64,000 nucleotides of DNA from Thelonectria olida (lineage: Eukaryota; Ascomycota; Sordariomycetes; Hypocreales; Nectriaceae). Location of the stretch: NCBI GenBank assembly GCA_020736575.1, contig JAGPYM010000019.1:558001-622000 (forward strand). The letters are read 5' to 3'. The notes beneath the pieces are model-generated. The model was not told where the DNA came from. It did no database searches and saw only the letters and a list, made by a program, of their open reading frames with translations. Positions 54,864 to 64,000 of the stretch are shown here, in pieces. Both the position numbers and the translations under genes were made by a program. Numbering within the stretch: the first letter of the stretch is position 1; every line of letters starts with the position of its first letter.

Positions 54864-57104
54864 GGAGGGCAACGATGAGAAGGGGGTGGGCGGTGAACCC
54901 TGAGCGCAACTATGCTAAATGCTTTTAAGGCGCAAAGAAAAATCACTCATGAGAGATAGCTAAATACTGGATGTCATAAAAACTCGCTAATTCGTTAATG
55001 AAGAACGTAATCAGCAAGTTGTGTGCTATTGAACTACCGAGGTAGGTACCTAAGGAATAACACGTTACTCGACTTCATCCAAGCATTGGATATAAAATAA
55101 TAGCGGGGTCTTCGGGAATAAGGATCTATCGGGGAAAAGAAGTGCTAGGCTATAAGGATAAGCTCGGGTAGCCTTATGCATTTACTGAGTCCAGAGAGAT
55201 AAAAGTTGTCGCATCGATTATAGGTCTAAGGTAGGTATCTAATTAGTGAAACTCTATGGGAATTAATGTATTTATACTCTTGACCCTTTTTCAAGTTGAT
55301 AATATCTCTAAAACGTAAATGCTTGGTTGAACGAAGGAGCTAGGCTTTCAGTAAGGGGTAAGCGGTGGCCCCGCCCAAGCGGCAAGCGGGTGGCCTCAAC
55401 CCAAGCGGGTGCCTCGAAGGCCGGATTAACTTCACAGTAACTTGTGACACATGGATTGCCGCGCGGGTAGCAAGAGGTTCCGTTTGACAGCCTCGGTCAG
55501 CGGTTCGCTTGATGCTCTTGTAGACAAGAGACTTCAGAATGTGACAGTAGTTTCCAAGAACAACCGAGTTCAGTCCCCATCGCTCCCACCGTATGTGGAC
55601 AAAATACCGAAGGAGTTTAGAATTATTCTAAGATACATTATGATGAGTGGAATGAACGTGCACTATGATGGAATAAATACATGTAGAAAGCCATAATTTA
55701 CTTCAGCAGATACCTGGAACTAGGTGGGTTGGTTAGGATTTAAGCAGTACAAACTTGTACTCACCAGAGTTCATAGCTCATGGTGACTCTCATTGCCTTC
55801 GCCTGAGAGAAAATGAGAGATAGAGTGAGCACGAACTTGACGCTGACTGGGCGGTCTGTTCACCTGCTCCACCTGAGTTGTTACTGGCGGCCTCCATCTA
55901 ATGGACTAACTCACGCGTCGAAGTGTGCCATTGGGAGCTTGGAAAGCGACCATAGGGTGTGTCCAGTCAGTACCTGGAATAGAACATTGTTGAGTGTTGT
56001 GATGGTGGAGCTTGTTGGTCTCCTTCTGAGCTAAATAAATTGTCATGGTGCCGTCACAAACGAGTCACAGGCGGAACGCGCCGGCCGAGTCTAAGAATAA
56101 ACAACGATGGCGCTTATTATGGCCCCCAAGTTGGCTCTTACTTAGCCATCTAACTTCTCCTTCTCGCTTATAGTTCGCGCCCTGTTACCACAGACATTCG
56201 GGGTGAAACTACGCACATGCACCGAGGTAAGAGTGACTCCTGACCTCTTCTCTAATGCCAAGCAAGACGTGGTAGAGTGTACACGACGCATTTCAAGACT
56301 TTTGATACGAGAGGTTTGCAACCTGCTTGCCGCCCTAGCCGGTCCCTCGGCGAAGCACGCTGTCCAAGACCACGAGCCCACTCAATCCACCTGTTTTGTG
56401 GGTGGGGGGGCGGGGGGTGGCCGCCAAGAAATGGCCAGTGATGAATGTAGGATGGATGCATAACTAGTAAGGCATTTGAGACCACAGAGCGTCTCGAACA
56501 AGGGTTTTGATTGAGCTGATTTCCGCTATCCCCACAGATACCTTTAACTCCTAAGGAAATGACCGAGGTTAGAAAGTTCCTTCGCGAACCTACATAGTAG
56601 AAGCCCGCCTAGGCCCATGTCGGATGCGTAGATCCCTGCGCCCAACACCATGTCGGTTCCGCATTGAGCGTCTGATGAAACTGATCCAGAGACCTGCCTA
56701 ATCGGGTCTCGAAGCACATCAGACCCTCTTGACGCCCGGTGATCAAGGCAAGGCGCGTGTAGAATCTTCTTTATTCGACCTGTCATCGCTAAAGCTCAGA
56801 AAGAGTCAACATTGGACCAACAATTGGACTTGATTTGTCTAAACCATCTTATGATGTTCGGTTTCTACCAACAGTATGGCCTCATAAGCTGTAATCTTAC
56901 TCGTCAACCAAGTTCAAAGTCAACCAGAATGGAAGACTTATAGAATAAGCCCAACATACGCGTCCAAGTATAAAGGATGCAGATCTTCTTTGTTGTTTCC
57001 AACTCGCTCTCTAGAGATCAAGTCAATCAGCACATTCCCCTCCTTACTCGGCTATTCAGTATTGTTCCCATTCATATCTTGCATATATTACATTTGTTTC
57101 CAAG
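54864..57104. other. Gene-poor 2.2-kb stretch
   Basis: No frame is convincing. The 81-codon frame at 55451 and the 73-codon frame at 55813 have no signature. A GC-rich patch at 55355-55415 repeats the word CCAAGCGG(G)TG(G)CC three times. The last ~100 bp before 57105 is the likely promoter of the next gene. Confidence 0.4.
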
Positions 57105-57699
57105 ATGACACACCGTTCTGTCTACTTAGCCAAGTATGGTGGATCTAAGAACCAACGCGCTCATTTCGCCATTTTCGTTCCCAATGCGCAGCACGATCGC
57201 AAAACGGTCAGTCAGGATTTCGAGTCTCGACCAACTTCGGGAACTGTCATCCACGTGGTCGGAGAGCCCGTGATGGCAGGTTATGTGTTGGAAATCAAAA
57301 GGAACTACGAGTGCAGTACCTCGCGTGACTTGAAGAAGTTGGTTTTACTTGGCCATGTCGATGCATCCAACGTCCATAACCCAAGTTCAGCGGACTATCG
57401 GAAGGAAAACACAGCGAAAGGCCCATTGGAGCAATATGCCGCAAGAGTCGCGCCCCCTCCAAGAGGTCAGAACGTCCGAGCTCCTATAGATGGGGTAAGT
57501 AAACATTGTGGGAAATATTCAATTGTGCTACAGATGGTTAACATGAGTCTAGGTACGTACTAAGCGATGCCAAGAATGGACAATGGAGTTCCTAGGCGTT
57601 CTTGTGAATGAGGGACTCCTTGGTCCTGAAGCGCTCCAGATCGCTCAAGAAGAACGAGATCCGCCGACTCGTGGCATTTTTGGATACAGACAAGCCTGA
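57105..57699 (+). CDS. Conserved fungal protein (DUF6914-like)
   Basis: Two exons, 57105..57494 and 57553..57699 (58-nt intron, phase 0), encode 178 residues. The protein opens MTHRSVYLAKYGGSKNQRAH, continues FAIFVPNAQHDRK, GTVIHVVGEPVMAGYVLEIK, then RDLKKLVLLGHVDAS. After the intron it reads VRTKRCQEWTMEFLGVLVNE and QEERDPPTRGIFGYRQA. This is the pattern of small single-domain fungal proteins that I associate with DUF6914. The number is from memory and should be checked. The many strands at the start suggest a compact fold. No activity is known. It lies just upstream of the NLR/AAA debris. Confidence 0.75.
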
Positions 57700-58079
57700 A
57701 GAAAGCTATATAAGGATGATGAAGAGGCGGGTGGGCGTTGCCAAATCTAAAGGTCTGAAGTGGAGCGGAACATGTATGTATCCATTGTATTTGGGCATTT
57801 GTACGAGGAACTGCAGGAGTAGTCCAGTCTTAAATAGAGACTAGTCGGAAACTCAAATGAAATTTAGTTGTAGCATCAATGGCGGCTGCCAAGGGACGAG
57901 GATACTTTGTTGGATGATGATGTTTAACATTCACAGTACCTCTTTTCGTCGTACTAATACTACATATCGATCTTTCGATATTTTGCCAGCTGAAAACAAA
58001 GTAACTTATGCGCCATGCAGGGTCAACCTAAATGTGGCGCACTCTAGGCTGCCTGCAGAATCCTTGCCATCCGCGGCCG
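57700..58079. other. Spacer, possible 5' remains of the AAA fragment
   Basis: No gene is supported. Sequence from about 57980 may already belong to the decayed AAA-ATPase gene, but I cannot align it. Confidence 0.35.
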
Positions 58080-58610
58080 CGCGTCCGCAAGACGAGACCA
58101 AGGCGCTCGGATTCCACCAGCTTTGAATATCTCGACCCGGCTCAAATTGAGGACAACGACCTTCTCATTTGCAGCCCCACAGTACTAGTCTTTTGCCTTG
58201 GGAGTAAAACATTTCGTTCGTGCACTTTTCCTCCAAGGTATTTATCTAGCTAATGAATCGCAATTGAGTTTGCTGTTGCCAATATCATGGACATTGTGTG
58301 GAGCCCCGCATCCTCTGACGATGTTGGAATCCCGGAGCAGCAAAAGAGACCTATTTGGGCTCTGGCCAGGTCTTATCTGACACGCGATGATGATGACAGT
58401 TTCAGGGACTTTGTGCAAGGGAAAGGACGCGGGATCAACTTCTTGCTCTAGTTTGTCACACTTCACCGCCCGGTAGATGGATGCAATGGCTGATGTCTTA
58501 CAACAGTGGGCCTCCAGGAGTTGGGAAAAAACTGACGGCTGAAAAGTCGTCAAGACTCGGAGGTCGATGCAAAGTAATGTCGAGCCTATATTGAGTACCA
58601 CCTCCATGGA
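58080..58610 (+). pseudogene. Truncated AAA-type ATPase fragment
   Basis: Pieces of a fungal AAA-ATPase appear in changing frames: LLICSPTVLVFCLGSKTF near 58160, EFAVANIMDIVWSPAS near 58265-58310, then PEQQKRPIWALARSYLTRDD and FVQGKGRGINFLL. A 54-nt intron-like insert (gttt...acag, starting near 58451) separates this from YGPPGVGKKLTAE, the Walker A motif. There the essential Thr after GK is replaced by Lys. The frame stops 16 residues later, so Walker B and the rest of the domain are gone. Relatives are long cytosolic or mitochondria-associated AAA proteins of unknown role. Frameshifts, the motif change and the truncation together mark it as non-functional. Confidence 0.7.
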
Positions 58611-58639
58611 TCTCCTTTACAATACCGGCACAGTCATTC

Positions 58640-59016
58640 CATGTCTTCTGTCCCAGGATAAGGGACATATAGGCGGCGATGAGACGAGATCGCTATCACG
58701 GAGGAGATGGTATGTTACGCTGCTAGAAATTTGACAAGAAGCAATGTCACGGCTTCTCGACCGGCGAGGAGACAAGATCACTATCACGGAGAAGGTAGTG
58801 AAGGCTGCGGCAGGAAATTATGGGAATGACAAGCAGATGATAGCGCTGCTTCTCGACCGGCGAGGAGACGAGACCACCCTTACGAACGAGGTGAAGGTTG
58901 CGGCAGGAAATTATTGGAATAGCAGGTTGATGGCGCTTCTTCTTGATCAGCGAGGAGACGAAATCACTTCCTCTCAACTAGGGTATCACGGAAATAGGGC
59001 TCCAGCCCCTCGTTAG
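58640..59016 (+). pseudogene. Block of fungal NLR C-terminal ~36-residue repeats
   Basis: Three or four copies of a repeat built on ALLLDRRGDE(I)T(I)TE and VVKAAAGNYGN occur, about 100-108 bp each. The last two or three are in one open frame (58744..59016) and the first is broken. I know such repeats from C-termini of fungal NACHT proteins, where a unit reads much like this one and copies are nearly identical. Here the block is detached from any NACHT domain and directly follows the AAA fragment. It ends in a stop after GNRAPAPR. Confidence 0.65.
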
Positions 59017-59102
59017 ATGGAAAGAAATTAAAGCTTTTATATCTTCAATTTTCCCTCATACGGTTTAACATAGCCAAAGCGGCAATTGTGCCTACGTACG
59101 CT

Positions 59103-62100
59103 CTAAGAGAAGCTCATCACCAGTACACGACCTGAACGGCAGCCGATAGCGACTGTCAATTCCGCTACAGCCGATGCGCCCGCGCGATACTCTGGAGGCA
59201 GCCAAAGCATATTCTTTCCATCTTTCACGATCCATAAGTCGTCAGCGCTTATACCGTAACCAGAGTGGCTAACGCCTCGTAGAACAGCCTCAGTCGATTG
59301 ATTATCGATGATGGGCGATAAATCCTGTTTCGGAAGTCCGATGTCAGTAGAGAGACGGGAGTTAGTCGTCGAATCGAATGAAAGGTGAGCTAATGTTCTC
59401 CCGACCTCAAGCGTCTGACCCAAGCGCCCATAGCCGCATCCCAGACCTTGATTGTCTATCGGATGACCCCGATGCGAGCCGCTGGCTATCCGCCGAGAAG
59501 ACGACCGACCACACCCAACCGTCATGGCCCTCGAGCGTTTGCAGGCAAGCGTTCCAGTGCGATTCCATAGTCGGCTTTAATGTGATCCAATCTGGCTCTT
59601 CTTTTTTGAAGAGCTCTCTGACTAGGCTGCGAGTGGGACTAAACACGAGCGCTGACGCATATACCTGCAATGAAGCAATCTCCATAGCCCGCTTGTGGGA
59701 AAGAATAAATCGGCGCGCGTCTCGAAATAGTTCCGTCAGTTGTGGCGCTTTCATATTTCTCTGCGAACATGTCGGGCCATCTCAAGTACATTGGATGAAT
59801 TCTCAGCAACTCACTAATGCCTCGGGCTTCTGCACTGCTATAGCTCCCTCCGACATACTGCGTAAAAGACTTAAGAGATTCTAGCCAGTACAGATACTTC
59901 TTTCGAAGGAAGTCATGGACGACGCCGCCGTCCCGTAAGTCTTTGCCTCTCATCGTCGTCGAGGGTTCCGAGTCGTCGAGGTGGTCTACCCAGGAGACGC
60001 AGGAATATCGGATCGAAGCCAATGGGTCAGGGTTGGGCGGCGAGACCAGATCGATGGGAAATCCTGGGACGTGTAAGCAGTAAAGGTCGCGTCGGAGTGT
60101 CTTTGAGAGAACCTCCAATGATCTCAAGAAGACGCTTCGGTGCTGGTGCGCAATGCTAGAAGGCAGGATGCGATCGGATGCCTTGTTGAGCAGGAAATCT
60201 TTCGCCGATTGATGTACAAAGTAAACGACGCCCTCTCGAAGGGTCAAGGAGGAGCCACAGGAGCCGATAATTTCTTCCAAGTCGTCATACTCAAGGTTCT
60301 CGAGCGACTCAGAAAGGGCTTTCAGCTCCCCCAAAGTGACAGGACGATATACAACCGAAGCAATAGCCAGGATCTCCTTGCAAAGGTTTGCATCATTCGA
60401 ACCATGGATTTTTTCCATCATTCGCTTGTAGAGAGAATCAAGTCCTGGTGGGAACAACTTCAACTTGGCGAGCGTGTGCCGTTTCCGGACCTCAGGATCT
60501 GCAAGCTCTTGACAAACCAAGGCTACCCAGAGGAAAGTGCCATCGGCACTGTCAGTTAAGTGGCGTTGGACAGCGTCCTTCGTTTCCTTGTCATATTTCT
60601 TATCATGTGCCAATTGATCCACCTTATGTCCAATGTACATATCAACAGCCCTGGAGATTGAGTCCTGGTTCAATTCGAGGTGCAGCCTGACTTTCTGCTT
60701 CGCATTATCCAGCTTCTCCTCGATATCTGGCCAGTTACGACTGGATACAATCCACTTCACACAAGATGGAGAATCGGTAATAAGGTCAAGAAGCCATCGC
60801 CGATTCGTTGTGCATTCATCGAGAGCATCAACGGTCAGGATCATACCGTCCAATCCAGGATCATTTAGCATAGCTGTAAGTATCTTGGATAGGGCTTGCC
60901 AGGCATTCCCGTCAAACAGCTGCTTACCCGCGTGGTCGTACCTCTTCCGAACATGCGAAATGAGGGATGGCCTTTGGTCGACGAGAAGGTAGATCAGGCC
61001 GCGTAGCACGGCCGTCGCGTTACTCAGTCGTGCCTCGGTAGCCTGGCAGAAGAAATAACATAGGCGACTGTTGGGTTCCTTCTCCAGCTCGTCGATGATA
61101 CCACACAGCAGCATCGTCTTGCCCTTGCCAGGGTCGCCCTTGATCCAGAGTAGCCGGCTTTGCGGGTCGTCACGAATTAGCTGGAAGTCAGGGTGGTCGA
61201 GGATCCAATGGTACGAGCCCCTAAGTAGTCCCCCTTTACTATCTTGGATGCGCGTCTTATCGTCGCGTGGGTCAGTCCCGTGTGGGTCAGTCCCGCGCAG
61301 GTCTTTCAGACACTGCTCGTCCTTGTCGTCTTGGTGCCTCTTCTCTTGCTGCCATGTTTGGTCCTGGATGGCCGAATGGATATCTTGAAGCTTTATCTCT
61401 TGGGAACGTGCGGCGATGGCGAGATGGCGAGATCCCGGTGGCCTGACTTGACCTGTTCAGTGTTATATTGGTCTGAGTCTCTTCGTAGGGCAGTCTCAGC
61501 GTCTTTCATCTCGCCTAGCTGGCCAGCCCAGTCATCTAGTCTGAACACGTCCCTCAAGACCACGACAGCCCATTTCCGGTGGTAAAGGCAGACGCTCTTC
61601 ATCTGATACAAGAGAAGTTTCTGGTAGAGCTGGATGATATGGCTCTCCAGCTCATCTCGCAGCCCCGCGTAGGATTTCTCGGCCCTGTTCTCGTCAGCAA
61701 GAGACATACCAAGTTCCAGTACCAGTTCATTCTCGACAGAACGTACGCGATGCCTTGGTGATTGATGCATCCCTCAGTGACGGGGTTCGAGAGTATCTAT
61801 CAGCTGTCAGCGGGGACAATCCACAGGTCCCTCTGAGGTTGGGAGAGCCGATCACACCTCCAACCCAGGCGACAGCAGCTTCCGGGGAGGCCTGTACCGC
61901 CTTGTCCACTATTCCCCTCACGGTTTGCACTGCTTGCAAGCCTTCGTCGATTCCTCGCTTGATGGATGCTTCCTTCTGCGTCCGTTCCAGCCCGGCCCGG
62001 ACCAGCTGCTGCATTTGGCGACATCTTGTCTCTCGAGTCTTGCCTATCTCGTTTCTGTAGGTTCGAAGGCAATAGAGGTCGAGTCGTTTCGGCCAAGTCC

Positions 62101-62364
62101 AGTGGATAGGATCGTCTCGTACGTTCCGACTACTTTAGGCTCGCTCGCTTTGAGCTCGTCGTAGGCCTGGTTCCAAAGTCGCTCTTGTAGACTCGGCAGC
62201 GAGATTTCAGAATCGCTAGAGGCGAGCGGGGAGGGCGTTGGCTGAGATGCAGGCTGAGAAAGTGTTGGTGAGGGTGTTGACGGACGGCCCAAGGCGGACT
62301 CGGAGGGAGGGGTCTGCCACAGGCTTCTGATCCTGAATTCGAATTTCTCAAAGCGAGGCGCCAT
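59103..62364 (-). pseudogene. WD40-type NACHT NLR (NWD) pseudogene
   Basis: All parts of a fungal NWD receptor are present but in several frames. From 62364: MAPRFEKFEFRIRSLW and LWNQAYDELKASEPKVVGTY; then QQLVRAGLERTQKEASIKRG; then ENRAEKSYAGLRDELESHII. The NACHT core follows, with WIKGDPGKGKTMLLCGI (P-loop), ILTVDALDECT (Walker B) and WIVSSRNWPDIEE, continuing to YSCVSWVDHL. After that come LEGHDGWVWSVVFSADSQRL, a single WD40 unit, and the typical C-terminus (NQSTEAVLRGVSHSGYGIS, LWLPPEYRAGASAVAELTV). Shifts are visible near 62050, 61700, 61425, 59755 and 59450. The NACHT core itself is open for 491 codons (59639..61114). Intact relatives carry many WD40 repeats. Confidence 0.85.
61415..61433. 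repeat. 8-bp tandem duplication causing a frameshift in the NWD pseudogene
   Basis: The word GATGGCGA occurs twice in a row, followed by GAT (period 8 over 19 nt). Removing one copy restores the family reading (RDL-AIAARSQEIKLQDIHSAI on the minus strand). It may be replication slippage, or an excision footprint of an 8-bp-duplicating transposon. Confidence 0.8.
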
Positions 62365-64000
62365 AGTCGCTAAATGAGAAGGGGAGAGCTTGACCTCCTT
62401 GCGTGTGATGGTAATTTCAGCGAGAAGGCTTCTCCTCTGATTGAGGAGGGTGACAACGATAGATAACCATGACTGATAACCGGAAATGCCACCATCCTTG
62501 CGGGATTTCCGTGCGGGAGGTGTCAGCAGCTGAAAAGACCCTTGTTGCTAGGCGCAGGTTGCGAGGCCAATAGGATTGCCGAGTATTGTACGTCTGCAGC
62601 AGCTGCGATAAATGGTTCCAAAATGTATGAGGGGGTAAGTCGGGATGGTTGAGCTTCTGTTTCTTCTTGGCGTGTAGGAAGGGATTTTCTAGTGACCGGA
62701 TTGCGGACCAAGTTCGCAATCGTTTTATGGCCACGGGATTGTGGATTGCTGGTCTGAGGAAGTCCTTGTGAGTCAGACATCTTCGTGTTAGAAGACTCGT
62801 CCAGCAGTGTTGGAAAGAGTGGACGAAATGGCAGCGCGTGCTTGAACGACCTTGCATTGAGCTAAGCGCGCTTAGGGGAGAAGGGACCACCAGAGATCCG
62901 TTAGTCAGCTATGCAGCCTAGTAGTAGTAGATTTATTACGCCCGGGAGAACGGATCTCATAGGGCCATGGAAGACGCTATGCTATTTACACTTCCGCCGT
63001 GTTGATCCTGACCACAAAATAAAGCCCCACCCTCTCTCCTTGAATCGCTTTCTTCTGGCCTCGCTTGACTCCGTCTGACAGGCCTGCTTGAAGGCCGATT
63101 TCTTCAAGTGTTCAGCATCCTATCCTCAGCAGCTGAAGCGTGGTCTGTCAAAATGAGGCTGTATTGTGTTAGTATTGTGCCAATGTTTCCTGGTTCCGGC
63201 TGTTAGTATGTTCAATTCTCCTCCCTTGCCCCTAGTCTTCCTGTGTCCATCGCGAATTTGATTGTTGCTCGCACCGCCTGTAGGTTAGGTGACCACTTCG
63301 GTCCGTCCGATGCCGACTTTCCAAGTATTGATTTGTATTTTCAGAGAAAATAACTAGTAGAGGCGCAGCGCGTCTACCTACATAGACCCTCTACCTTGCA
63401 TCCCCTTGGATCCTATTCCGCTCCTTGCGCGGGGCACTGCCGGTTCGCAAGTCAATACCAGTTTGCTCCTTAAGCCCACCTCCACAGCCAACCCAAAGCC
63501 CCATCCTCGATGGCCATCTTCAGGATCCTGTCCTCTCGGTAGACCGACACGCGCGTCCGTCCTCTCGGGCCATATAGAAAGTGTCGTAACTGCAGTCCGC
63601 CCACCCAGCCTTCCGTCGCTTCCATTATATGCCGCGCCCCGCAGATTGTCAGTTCTGTTTCGCGCTACCTCGCAAGATCTCTCTTGCAAGGCCGACCGTG
63701 TCTCGCAGGAGTTTGTCCACTTGCATCCTCTCTGTACCCAGAACAGCCGAGCAACGCAGTGTCACCCCTCCTACTAACCAAGGTGCCTTGTCGTTCTCTG
63801 TGCGGGTTCAAGAGTGCCGTTCCTTCTCGTTCGTTTTCGCCGTGACTATTCACGCTTCCTGTCGCTTATCCGGCGCGTCTTGGTGTCCTTACAACAGAGC
63901 AGCCCAGAAGCACCCCAAGGGTGTCCTCTTCCACGACCCATATGTTCATCGTTTGTAGGCTCGATTTCGCGGTCGCGTTTCGGGTGGTTTTTAAAGTGTT
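62365..64000. other. Terminal region, no supported gene
   Basis: A minus-strand frame at 62523..62780 (MSDSQGLPQTSNPQSRG) might be a lost first exon of the NLR or debris. Opposing frames at 63378..63777 have no signature. I see no repeats, RNA genes or telomeric motifs. Confidence 0.4.

Noticed and set aside
55451..56034. 81- and 73-codon plus-strand frames
   Set aside because: No signature or neighbouring exons.
63378..63777. Overlapping 103- and 123-codon frames on both strands
   Set aside because: Mutual shadows without family resemblance; Pro/Arg/Ser-rich.

Overview
The window is nuclear DNA of a filamentous ascomycete, most probably a Eurotiales mould of the Aspergillus/Penicillium type. 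I infer this from gene structure (many introns of 43-75 nt with GT-AG ends, short exons, genes on both strands, no operons) and from family content: a DUF7924 protein, a LaeA-like methyltransferase, a SUR7/PalI membrane protein, PLAC8, a ferric reductase, an endosulfine, and NACHT NLRs whose WD40-type C-terminus looks like that of Aspergillus/Penicillium proteins. Exon joins were worked out by eye from reading-frame continuity, splice dinucleotides and family sequence. They have not been checked against transcripts.

Layout. 0-6.5 kb: a tiny zinc-ribbon frame, two unrecognised spliced genes, a C2H2-like protein with C-terminal repeats, and a DUF7924 protein. 6.5-13 kb: gene-poor, with a 610-bp hAT-type MITE (perfect 16-bp inverted ends, 8-bp target duplication) and a PHO85-type cyclin. 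13-29 kb: a denser block with a conserved hypothetical, an Igo1/endosulfine regulator, a 4-TM protein divergent from a five-exon ferric reductase, an O-methyltransferase, PLAC8, SUR7/PalI, coiled-coil proteins and a large J-domain protein. A ~150-bp module is shared by two divergent promoters here (18.8 and 21.8 kb). 29-45 kb: a GPI-type surface protein and a repeat-rich unknown protein, separated by a dense array of a short palindromic motif. Then follow a low-complexity nuclear-type protein, a multi-pass membrane protein, a satellite-like tandem repeat at 39.5-40 kb, and a complete ten-exon LaeA-like methyltransferase.

45-63 kb is an NLR district. One NACHT-ankyrin NLR (45.7-49.6 kb) is intact. 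The rest is a graveyard: an ankyrin scrap, fragments derived from two other genes of this same window fused into one chimeric frame (52.4-53.2 kb), an NLR C-terminal scrap, an AAA-ATPase fragment with a changed Walker A, a block of NLR C-terminal repeats, and a WD40-NLR pseudogene (59.1-62.4 kb) with several frameshifts and its WD40 array reduced to one unit.

No biosynthetic backbone gene (PKS, NRPS, terpene synthase) is present. The genes do not form one obvious pathway. The likeliest themes are signalling and starvation regulation (cyclin, endosulfine, LaeA-like), surface and iron redox functions, and rapid turnover of fungal NLR self/non-self receptors. I saw no rRNA, CRISPR or convincing tRNA.
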